From positions 1 through 23,323 of the forward strand of contig CALCRE010000129.1 in the NCBI GenBank assembly GCA_937894465.1: 23,323 nt of DNA. The letters are read 5' to 3'. Source of the stretch: an uncultured Clostridia bacterium. GTDB taxonomy: Bacteria; Bacillota; Clostridia; JAAYHZ01. The position numbers and the translations under genes are program-made. The notes beneath the pieces are model-generated. The model made no database searches, was not told the DNA's origin, and saw only the letters and a list, made by a program, of their open reading frames with translations. The first letter of the stretch is position 1; every line of letters begins with the position of its first letter. Shown here piece by piece: positions 17,151-23,323 of the stretch.

Positions 17151-18512
17151 ATGACTGGGATTAACAGGCAATTAGGTAGATATTTTATCATCGTAGCATT
17201 GTTATCTGTAGGCTTCATCACTTTAGTGGCCAATATAAGCATAAACCTTTTCTTTTCCAATTATATTAAAGAAACCAGAAGCAAGGATGATTTGAAAGTT
17301 GTTCATTATGTTGAACAATTATATAGTGATAATTCCGGTTTGGATCCCCAAGCACTAATGATCATTATGCATTATGCCTATAGCGAATCTGTAACGGTCC
17401 GTTTTAGAGATATGCAAGGCAATATCATATGGAGTAGCGGTACACCGGAAACAATGCATGATACGACCAGAGACTATGAAGCCGACGACAGTAGCCTTGC
17501 TTTTCAAGGCTATCCTCTTCATTATAAAGACAAAAAAATTGCAACAATCGATGTCGGTAGACCGAAAAGTATTATCTCCTCTCTTGAAGACAAGCAGTTT
17601 TTACGAACAATCAACAGTGTTTTTGCATCTGCTTTTCTCTTTTCTCTGGTTCTCGCCATCTTATACAGTTCACGTATATCGAAAAGATTTTTGAAGCCCA
17701 TATATCAGATTAAAGAAAATGCAAAACTGATCGAGGACGGAAAATATAAAAAGCTGAATAATGTTGAAACTAACACTTATGAATTGCATGATTTATCTAT
17801 ATCGGTGAAAGAACTCGCTGACAGATTGGATGATCAGGATACATTAAGAAAGAGAATGACCGCAGATATAGCTCACGAACTGAGAACACCTTTATCAATA
17901 TTGCAAAGTCATATAGAAGCATTTATGGATGGTGTATGGGAACCTGATATTGAAAAGTTATCCGTATTACACAATGAAATCACCAGATTGACCAAGCTGA
18001 TCAAGGAGCTTTCGGACTTATCGGTTATTGAAGGTGATGAAATTGAGCTTAATAAAAGTGAAATTAATCTTTCAATACTTCTACATGAATTGATTGATAG
18101 CTTTGAACCGATTTTCATTGGTAAGAATATTCACCTCCATAAGAAAATCCAAGATGATATCCGGTTTTTCGGTGATGAAGAGTACATGAAGCGGATTATA
18201 ATCAATATTTTTTCTAATGCATGCAAGTACACGAATGATGACGGAGATGTAAAAGTAACATTAGAACAATTGAATGATACACTAATATTGACGGTTGAAG
18301 ATTCGGGAATCGGTATACCGAAGGAAGATATAAGGCATGTATTTGAAAGGTTTTACAGGAGCGACCTATCAAGAAACCGAGGGACAGGAGGAACGGGAAT
18401 CGGGCTGACCATTACAAGAGCTTTGGTGGAAGCTCAAAACGGGAAAATAAGGATTGAGAGCGAAGTAAGTAAAGGAACAAAAGTTATCATTGAATTTGTA
18501 CATGAGATATAA
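17151..18512 (+). CDS. Membrane sensor histidine kinase, partner of the response regulator
   Basis: A 453-residue kinase. TM1 (~11-34) and TM2 (~153-177) bracket an extracytoplasmic sensor of about 115 residues. A HAMP linker, a HisKA domain with H242 in DIAHELRTP, and an HATPase domain follow: N-box N356 (NACKYTNDDG), G1 DSGIGIP (D384...) and the G2 box GTGGTGIGLTI. The frame extends to ATG 17118, but ATG 17151 is preferred: GAAGGA (17137-17142) is 8 bases away, and 17118 lies inside the regulator gene. The sensor domain has no Cys/His cluster that would identify its ligand. Metal or envelope stress is only a guess from the neighbours. Confidence 0.95.
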   Translation: MTGINRQLGRYFIIVALLSVGFITLVANISINLFFSNYIKETRSKDDLKVVHYVEQLYSDNSGLDPQALMIIMHYAYSESVTVRFRDMQGNIIWSSGTPETMHDTTRDYEADDSSLAFQGYPLHYKDKKIATIDVGRPKSIISSLEDKQFLRTINSVFASAFLFSLVLAILYSSRISKRFLKPIYQIKENAKLIEDGKYKKLNNVETNTYELHDLSISVKELADRLDDQDTLRKRMTADIAHELRTPLSILQSHIEAFMDGVWEPDIEKLSVLHNEITRLTKLIKELSDLSVIEGDEIELNKSEINLSILLHELIDSFEPIFIGKNIHLHKKIQDDIRFFGDEEYMKRIIINIFSNACKYTNDDGDVKVTLEQLNDTLILTVEDSGIGIPKEDIRHVFERFYRSDLSRNRGTGGTGIGLTITRALVEAQNGKIRIESEVSKGTKVIIEFVHEI

Positions 18513-18523
18513 CATCCATAGAA

Positions 18524-18568
18524 TCTTCACATGTTCTTCATAAGATCTCCTTTTTTGTTTATTATAAT
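18524..18568 (+). promoter_or_regulatory. OmpR-type direct-repeat operator and promoter before the small secreted protein
   Basis: ATCTTCACATG (18523-18533) and TTCTTCATAAG (18534-18544) are tandem with 11-bp period, so TCTTCA occurs at 18524 and 18535. A perfect TATAAT follows at 18563-18568, 29 bases from the second copy, and the -35 position is poor. The layout matches the site before 13654 base for base in spacing. Confidence 0.68.
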
Positions 18569-18604
18569 GAAACTATAAACTATATCACTCAAGGAGGTTT
18601 TACA

Positions 18605-18871
18605 ATGAAGCGAAAGTTTACAGTCATTTTAGTAGTACTGCTGGTTGTAACAGCCATAAGTGCTTCCGTTGTGTTTGCAAAGGAAAATGATGTCGGTAAA
18701 AGAAGTTCGATAGACTCCATGTTCGATGCTATGCGAAACTGGAAACAACAGGCTCAAGAAAATGACGAGATCACAGAGGAAGAAGCAAGGAAGTGGGAAA
18801 AGCATTTTGAAGATATGAAAAGGCATCATGAAAGGAACGGTTTTAAAGGACACTGCGGTGGATTTAATTAA
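18605..18871 (+). CDS. Small secreted His-rich protein, DUF2680-like
   Basis: An 88-residue exported protein. A Sec signal (MKRKFTVILVVLLVV...) ends near VVFA, with cleavage before Lys26. The mature ~63 residues are helical and charged, with TEEEARKWEKHFEDMKRHH and a C-terminus NGFKGHCGGF. This resembles the end of DUF2680 proteins (a 'T-E-A' helix followed by NGF-G-C-G), here shorter than usual. Four His and one Cys near the C-terminus could bind metal. AAGGAGG (18591-18597) precedes the ATG by 7 bases. It has its own activator-type promoter directly behind the two-component genes, so it is a probable direct target and possibly a feedback partner of the kinase, as Spy/CpxP-like proteins are elsewhere (inference). 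Confidence 0.75.
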   Translation: MKRKFTVILVVLLVVTAISASVVFAKENDVGKRSSIDSMFDAMRNWKQQAQENDEITEEEARKWEKHFEDMKRHHERNGFKGHCGGFN

Positions 18872-18919
18872 AGAACTCGGATTGTATTAAGCTGCATGTT
18901 ATCGGAAGGAGGTAACACC

Positions 18920-19096
18920 GTGGAAAGTCATAAAATTTGTATGACAAAAGAAAATATGCTTTGTCATACGTGTATGTTGCACGTCATAAGATCATTAAGT
19001 CGATTGCCCGGTATAGAAGAGCTTAATGTAGATTTAGATGCGAAAAAGATTGAAATTACATATAAAGGTAGGAAGATACCACAAGAGAAATGGTAA
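18920..19096 (+). CDS. Small HMA-type metallochaperone-like protein
   Basis: A 58-residue protein with the heavy-metal-associated fold signature: MLCHTC (MxCxxC) followed by helix MLHVIRSLSRLPGI, strand EELNVDLDAKKIEITY and a short tail. It is one or two secondary-structure elements shorter than a full CopZ-like domain (about 68 residues), so it may be a reduced version. The start is GTG 18920, with GGAAGGAGGT (18904-18913) 6 bases before it; the ATG at 18896 lies upstream of this site and has none. It follows the secreted protein gene by 48 bases and is probably on the same transcript. Copper-type ion binding is the family expectation. Confidence 0.75.
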   Translation: MESHKICMTKENMLCHTCMLHVIRSLSRLPGIEELNVDLDAKKIEITYKGRKIPQEKW

Positions 19097-19162
19097 AGTT
19101 TACCGATTACCAATGGTCAATTAATCTTTTGTTTGGTATTCAATACATGGGGAGGTAAGAAA

Positions 19163-19303
19163 GTGTTGAAACGTATAAAAAAGGCGATAGATAAATTTTT
19201 AGACAAGTTAGCAGAGAATAATGAGAAATCCTTTGGTAAAGGCCCCCTTAGTTGCTGTGAGTTGAACCGACCTAAGGAAAAAAATAAAAAGCAGGGTACA
19301 TAA
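19163..19303 (+). CDS. Tiny LDCC-type putative metal-binding protein (LSCC variant)
   Basis: A 46-residue protein. A basic amphipathic helix (MLKRIKKAIDKFLDKLAENN) is followed by EKSFGKGPLSCCELN and a Lys-rich tail. Short proteins of this layout with 'FG-G-LDCC-LN' are known in Firmicutes as LDCC-motif putative metal-binding proteins; here the Asp is replaced by Ser. The start is GTG 19163 with GGGGAGGT (19150-19156) 6 bases before it. It lies 66 bases after the HMA gene and ends before a strong terminator, so it is likely the last gene of the 18605 unit. Confidence 0.7.
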   Translation: MLKRIKKAIDKFLDKLAENNEKSFGKGPLSCCELNRPKEKNKKQGT

Positions 19304-19344
19304 ACTTATATAAAAATTTTTGTGCCTCTTAGATCAATTAACAT

Positions 19345-19382
19345 AAAAGAGAATGCTGAAATTATATGGGCATTCTCTTTTT
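19345..19382 (+). terminator. Strong Rho-independent terminator closing the metal cluster
   Basis: AAAAGAGAATGC (19345-19356) pairs fully with GCATTCTCTTTT (19370-19381), a 12-bp stem with a 13-base loop and a T-rich end. It separates the metal-related genes from the cystine symporter unit. Confidence 0.88.
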
Positions 19383-19465
19383 GCATTTAGTTCGCTTATT
19401 TTCATAGATCTCATATCAAATATCTTATCCGGATCCTAGCCTAAAGAAAATATTTATATCTACGC

Positions 19466-19494
19466 TTGACAGGAAGAAACGGTATATATATAAT
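19466..19494 (+). promoter_or_regulatory. Consensus sigma-A promoter for the leader peptide/cystine symporter
   Basis: TTGACA (19466-19471), exactly 17 bases, then TATAAT (19489-19494): both hexamers are perfect. Transcription would start near 19501, giving about 54 bases before the leader ORF. A promoter this strong ahead of a transporter suggests control after initiation. Confidence 0.85.
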
Positions 19495-19554
19495 AAAAAA
19501 CATAGTAAACATATATGATTAGTGCGGAATAAAAAGGAGGAGCGAACCTAAATC

Positions 19555-19686
19555 ATGGTAAGAGTAATTGATATTAATTTGAATAACCTTAGAAAGACCC
19601 TCAAAATGCGATGTTGTTGCTGTATAGTTTGGAAAAAAGATCACAACAGCGGCTTAGTAGAGTATACACACCACAGAATTTATTGA
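19555..19686 (+). CDS. Cys-rich leader peptide, probable cysteine-sensing uORF
   Basis: A 43-residue ORF (MVRVIDINLNNLRKTLK, M18 R19, then CCCC at residues 20-23, ending in HHRIY). The four Cys codons are consecutive (19612-19623). It lies between a consensus promoter and the cystine symporter, and its stop (19684-19686) is directly followed by the symporter reading frame. A strong AAGGAGGAG (19534-19542) precedes it, though 12 bases from the ATG is a long spacing. UGUUGU of the Cys codons (19612-19617) can pair with ACAACA (19643-19648), so ribosome stalling on the Cys codons would change local RNA folding. Cys-codon runs in leaders that control cysteine genes are known from mycobacteria; this case is inferred from codon content, position and the downstream gene. 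Confidence 0.6.
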   Translation: MVRVIDINLNNLRKTLKMRCCCCIVWKKDHNSGLVEYTHHRIY

Positions 19687-19731
19687 ATGTGTAAGCAAAT
19701 AAAAAAAATTTATTTAGGAGCTTTTAAAAAT

Positions 19732-21045
19732 ATGAATATAGATTTCTTAGCATTGGGGGCATTAGGAGTGACCATCCTATCTATTGGAGGGTTGGTATTT
19801 TTAAATAAAAGAAATGTTGATTTTGGTATCCGGACTATTATTGCAATGGTGATCGGTTTGATTATTGGTATTGCTTTTAAAGGACACACAACCTATATAA
19901 AACCGATTGGTTCAATATATGTGAATACAATTTCTGCTTTTGTAGTTCCGCTCATATTTTTCAGCGTATTATCAAGTGTTTCCGGTTTGGAGAGCTTGAA
20001 AAGACTTAAGACGATCGGTGTAAAGAGTGTCGTTTTACTTACTTCAACCACATTTATTGCATCAATTTTGACCATTATTGTTTCATTGGCATTCGGTGTG
20101 GGAAAAGGTGCATCGATCTCACTTCCCACTGATTATGCGGCTAGGAAAGTTCCGGAATTTACACAAGTAATTATTGATTTATTCCCGAAAAACTTTTTTG
20201 CACAAGCTTCTACGAATACTGTTGTACCTATTATTATTATTGCATTGTTTATAGGTATTGCAATAGTTGTGTTATCAACAAAAGAGCCTAACGAGGTAAA
20301 ACCGATCAAGGATTTTATTGGTGCTGCTACAAAGGTTATGAATACTGTAATATCTTTTGTTATTGAATTTACACCATATGCAGTTTTGGCACTGGTTGCC
20401 AATGCAGCATCACAGAATGGACCGGAAAAATTGATCCCGCTCATTTCGGTATTAGCGGTGGCTTATTTACTATGCGCTATTCAAACATTTGGAGTCAATA
20501 GCCTTTTAATTGGTGGATTAGCCAGGCTGAATCCGTTTAAATTCTTTAAACATATTTGGCCGGCATTGGTGGTTGCATTTACTACTCAAAGCAGCATTGG
20601 AACAATTCCTGTAAATCAAAAAAGTTTGAAGAAAGCAGGGGTATCAGATAATATTTCTTCCTTTACAGCACCTTTAGGAGCAAACATCGGTATGCCCGGT
20701 TGCGCAGGAATTTGGCCGACTCTTTTAGCAATATTTGCAATTCAAGGCCTTGGTATTGAGTTTTCGATCGGACAATATGTACTTCTTGTTCTGATAACTA
20801 CCTTGGTAAGTCTAGGAACAGCCGGAGTTCCGGGAACGGCCACCATAACGGCAACAGCGGTTTTTGCAGCTGCAGGACTTCCGATAGAAATCATCGTTAT
20901 ATTAGCGCCTATTAGTTCAATCGTGGATATGGCTCGTACAGCAACAAACGTAGCAACAGCAGCGACAATTTCTGTTATTGTTGCAAAAAGTGAGAATGAA
21001 TTGGATTTAAATCAGTACAATTCAAAGGCAAGCAAATCCCGGTAG
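19732..21045 (+). CDS. tcyP: Dicarboxylate/amino acid:cation symporter, TcyP-like cystine importer
   Basis: A 437-residue DAACS-family (glutamate-transporter fold) secondary importer with about eight membrane helices and two re-entrant hairpins. Key segments are the HP1-like FTTQSSIGTIPVN, then NIGMPGCAGIWPTLLA and HP2-like GTAGVPGTATITA, followed by IVDMARTATNV. The GCAGI segment and 'ID/VDM-RTA-NV' resemble B. subtilis TcyP (L-cystine uptake) more than GltP/GltT. The frame opens at ATG 19687, but ATG 19732 is preferred: AGGAG (19716-19720) is 11 bases upstream and the first membrane helix starts right after it. The gene follows a Cys-rich leader ORF under a consensus promoter and ends before a strong terminator. 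Cystine is the likely substrate; other amino acids cannot be excluded. Confidence 0.82.
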   Translation: MNIDFLALGALGVTILSIGGLVFLNKRNVDFGIRTIIAMVIGLIIGIAFKGHTTYIKPIGSIYVNTISAFVVPLIFFSVLSSVSGLESLKRLKTIGVKSVVLLTSTTFIASILTIIVSLAFGVGKGASISLPTDYAARKVPEFTQVIIDLFPKNFFAQASTNTVVPIIIIALFIGIAIVVLSTKEPNEVKPIKDFIGAATKVMNTVISFVIEFTPYAVLALVANAASQNGPEKLIPLISVLAVAYLLCAIQTFGVNSLLIGGLARLNPFKFFKHIWPALVVAFTTQSSIGTIPVNQKSLKKAGVSDNISSFTAPLGANIGMPGCAGIWPTLLAIFAIQGLGIEFSIGQYVLLVLITTLVSLGTAGVPGTATITATAVFAAAGLPIEIIVILAPISSIVDMARTATNVATAATISVIVAKSENELDLNQYNSKASKSR

Positions 21046-21059
21046 CATCGTAACGATAG

Positions 21060-21090
21060 ATAGGCTCAGTCAGAATTTACTGAGCCTATT
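21060..21090 (+). terminator. Rho-independent terminator of the cystine symporter gene
   Basis: ATAGGCTCAGT (21060-21070) pairs perfectly with ACTGAGCCTAT (21079-21089): an 11-bp stem with an 8-base loop. The T-run behind it is short. A near copy of this hairpin is found in a CRISPR spacer at 23220-23252. Confidence 0.82.
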
Positions 21091-21123
21091 TATAGAATTA
21101 AAAAGCATTCCATAAGAACACAT

Positions 21124-21466
21124 TGTAAGGAACATGAGCGCATTCAAGCTTTAAAAACACTAGACAAATGACACGGTAGCATTGAAAAACGCATATAATT
21201 TTTATTTCACTGATATTGATTGGATGATGGATAGAAAGCGGAAATGGACGAAACTTACGGGAATTGGCATGGTTCTGCGAGAAGTGGAGCATATATCAGA
21301 AAACAAAACGATTAAGTGAACTCGCTTATTATGCAGGTAGTGTCAACAGTGTACCGGATTTTTCAACTGCGGCTCTGAACCATTGGGGAATCGAAGCAGC
21401 CCACTGGTATCTATATAGACATCATATTTAGAGATGATCAGAACTTAAATAATATGTATTCATGAA
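21124..21466 (+). pseudogene. Decayed ISAs1-family transposase (C-terminal part)
   Basis: Pieces of an ISAs1/IS4-type DDE transposase appear in order but in shifting frames. The first is LKTLDK-stop-HGSIEKR (around 21148-21192; intact relatives read DKGHGRIE-R). Next come DWMMDRKRKWTKLTGIGMV (from 21218), SELAYYAGSV and ALNHWGIEAAHWYL (21315-21420, matching RYYI-SL and HWGIEN-LHW-LDV), then FRDDQN (21428-21445, matching F-ED). At least three frameshifts and in-frame stops are needed, so it is inactive. The N-terminal half and terminal inverted repeats are not visible. It lies between the symporter terminator and the CRISPR leader. Confidence 0.75.
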
Positions 21467-21625
21467 TTTGCCGTGATCGAGCATCACTGTTGACTTGAAA
21501 TTCTATGTTTATTCCTTTAAAATAGATATAGGATTATATAAAGATGAGAAGTATAATATTAAGAAACTAAATAAATTTTGTACTTCTAAAAAGTGAAAGT
21601 GGCTTTACAAGCGGATTTGCTTAGT
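21467..21625 (+). promoter_or_regulatory. AT-rich CRISPR leader
   Basis: About 160 AT-rich, non-coding bases directly before the first repeat. Repeat orientation (GTGTTCCCC... on the + strand, as in type I-E crRNA) places transcription left to right, so this side is the leader. TTGACT (21490-21495) and AT-rich -10-like sequence near 21518-21523 are present, but their spacing is too long for a confident promoter. New spacers would be inserted at its right edge. Confidence 0.65.
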
Positions 21626-23323
21626 GTGTTCCCCGCGTATGCGGGGGTGATCCTGGTTCATACTTCATACATCATATAATGTATCGGTGTTCCCCGCGTA
21701 TGCGGGGGTGATCCGTGTATCGGCCATTGACGTTGTATCCAGCGATAGTGTTCCCCGCGTATGCGGGGGTGATCCTATTTTAATGTGAGGTGTAAAAATA
21801 TATGGAACGGTGTTCCCCGCGTATGCGGGGGTGATCCTAGTTTGTTGTTATATTGCTTGTTATCTTCCAAGTGTTCCCCGCGTATGCGGGGGTGATCCTC
21901 TACAAGACTTGACTGGTGATCTTGTAACGGAGTGTTCCCCGCGTATGCGGGGGTGATCCGTGTAGGTCACCCAATTCATTCTTATCAATTACGTGTTCCC
22001 CGCGTATGCGGGGGTGATCCGCAATATGGCCATAAAGCTTTCAAGATATGGGTGTGTTCCCCGCGTATGCGGGGGTGATCCTTAATCTAAAGACACACAA
22101 AACTGCAACAAAAGGTGTTCCCCGCGTATGCGAACCATATTCCCCGGCTCTCAAGTGTTCCCCGCGTATGCGGGGGTGATCCGGTATTTTGAAAGGTGTT
22201 GGTGCGGCCATGGGTGTGTTCCCCGCGTATGCGGGGGTGATCCTACTGAATGAGTATGAAACGGAATCGGAAGCTAGTGTTCCCCGCGTATGCGGGGGTG
22301 ATCCTAAAAAGAGCCTCCTCATATAGGGGCTCTTTTGGTGTTCCCCGCGTATGCGGGGGTGATCCCCTTCGGAGCCAAAAAACGGGAACTCGAATAGTGT
22401 GTTCCCCGCGTATGCGGGGGTGATCCTTTGTACTGGAGGTGAGAATATGGTCAAGTACGGTGTTCCCCGCGTATGCGGGGGTGATCCGGAGTTAGGTACC
22501 GGTGACTTGCGCATCACGGAGTGTTCCCCGCGTATGCGGGGGTGATCCTGTTTTCCATATTTCGCAAACTGAAGGAATCGAGTGTTCCCCGCGTATGCGG
22601 GGGTGATCCTATATATTCGTTTTTGTCTTTTATATGGACCAAGTGTTCCCCGCGTATGCGGGGGTGATCCCGATCCCAAAATTGTACAGATAAAATAACA
22701 TGAGTGTTCCCCGCGTATGCGGGGGTGATCCTGAATACTACGCTGATTTGAGATTAATGACAAAGTGTTCCCCGCGTATGCGGGGGTGATCCCGACAAGC
22801 ATTATGAAATCATATCAATTGTCAAGTGTTCCCCGCGTATGCGGGGGTGATCCGTTAATCGGGGCATTATTGATTTCACAATTTATGTGTTCCCCGCGTA
22901 TGCGGGGGTGATCCGACTTCTTCCATTTCTTTTATGCTCGGATACTTGTGTTCCCCGCGTATGCGGGGGTGATCCTGATTTTGTTGTCGATAAACGATCT
23001 GAACCGGGGTGTTCCCCGCGTATGCGGGGGTGATCCTATTGGTAATGGATATTTATCCATCAATTTACCGTGTTCCCCGCGTATGCGGGGGTGATCCTTC
23101 ATCAACTTCAAGCTTCTGACTAAGGAAGAAGTGTTCCCCGCGTATGCGGGGGTGATCCCCCTGTTGGATGCGGCCAAAAAGATTGGTATAGGTGTTCCCC
23201 GCGTATGCGGGGGTGATCCTAAAGCTCAGTCAATTTCGACTGAGCCTATTCAGTGTTCCCCGCGTATGCGGGGGTGATCCTGTAGTACGGTTGTTCTGTT
23301 TCCATATAAAGTAGTGTTCCCCG
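21626..23323 (+). CRISPR. Type I-E-like CRISPR array, 29 repeats, continuing past the window
   Basis: A 28-base repeat starts GTGTTCCCCGCG, has the stem CCCCGC/GCGGGG around a GTAT loop, and ends GTGATCC. It recurs with 61-base period from 21626. Counting gives 29 copies: 27 full, one cut at 22115-22132, and one cut by the window end (23314). Full copies are identical as far as I can see. Spacers are 33 bases, except 34 at 21776-21809 and a truncated 22 at 22133-22154. Repeat length, hairpin and 32-33-base spacers match type I-E (Cas6e-processed) arrays. No cas genes are in the window. The identical repeats near the leader and the high spacer count suggest an array that was recently active. 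Confidence 0.98.
22115..22154 (+). repeat. Damaged repeat-spacer unit in the CRISPR array
   Basis: The repeat at 22115 stops after 18 bases (ending ...TATGCG) and is followed by only 22 spacer bases before the next repeat at 22155. The unit is 40 instead of 61 bases, so 21 are missing: 10 from the repeat 3' end and 11 from the spacer 5' end. The right arm of the repeat hairpin (GGGG) is lost, so processing here should fail. Confidence 0.9.

Noticed and set aside
19092..19138. Small palindromes GGTAAA-G-TTTACC and TACCAA...TTGGTA between the HMA and LDCC-like genes
   Set aside because: The first is short and overlaps a stop codon; the second has weak arms 19 bases apart. Neither has a T-run or a recognised operator pattern.
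22041..23177. Long reverse-strand ORFs (253 and 81 codons) across the CRISPR array
   Set aside because: They are repeated readings of the CRISPR repeat (ITPAYAGNT / DHPRIRGEH / GSPPHTRGT), a well-known annotation artefact.

Overview
The window looks like chromosomal DNA of a low-G+C, Gram-positive-type bacterium, most likely a member of the Bacillota/Clostridia. The basis is strong purine-rich Shine-Dalgarno sites before almost every gene, GTG and TTG starts, near-consensus sigma-A promoters, two lipoproteins with Gram-positive-style lipoboxes, and families common in Firmicutes (a YwqA/YwqB-like SNF2/SWIM pair, DUF2935, YmaF, DUF2680-like, LDCC-type and TcyP-like proteins). The genus cannot be fixed from sequence alone. 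No rRNA or tRNA gene was seen. Every protein-coding gene lies on the + strand.

Layout. (1) 1-3600: tail of an unidentified gene, then an SNF2 helicase and a separate SWIM zinc-finger protein. (2) 3620-6500: a promoter followed by an APH-type kinase, a YbaK/EbsC-type deacylase and a cytosolic TIM-barrel protein resembling glycoside hydrolases, with a decayed coding remnant behind it. (3) 6550-11483: an XRE regulator broken by a frameshift, an orphan solute-binding lipoprotein, and a large beta-propeller lipoprotein. (4) 11690-19303: a cluster with a metal-binding flavour. It holds a Met/His-rich membrane protein, a YmaF-DUF2935 fusion, a spermidine-synthase-like membrane protein, a NusG-domain-II protein, an OmpR-type response regulator with its histidine kinase, a small His-rich secreted protein, an HMA-type chaperone and a tiny LDCC-like protein. 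(5) 19466-21090: a TcyP-like cystine symporter behind a consensus promoter and a 43-codon leader ORF with four consecutive Cys codons. (6) 21124-23323: a decayed ISAs1-family transposase, an AT-rich leader, and a type I-E-like CRISPR array of 29 repeats that runs off the window. No cas genes are in the window.

Two observations stand out. First, three promoters of the metal-flavoured cluster (before 11796, 13654 and 18605) carry the same operator: two copies of an element close to TTCTTCATAAG, repeated with 11-bp period just upstream of a -10 box and with no good -35. This is what an OmpR-family activator would use, so the two-component system encoded between these genes probably controls them. 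Second, the Cys-rich leader peptide ahead of a cystine transporter suggests cysteine-responsive translational or transcriptional control.

Smaller points are CRISPR spacers that contain terminator-like hairpins, one of them similar to the terminator behind the cystine symporter, and a 21-bp deletion inside the array that removes the 3' part of one repeat and the start of its spacer.
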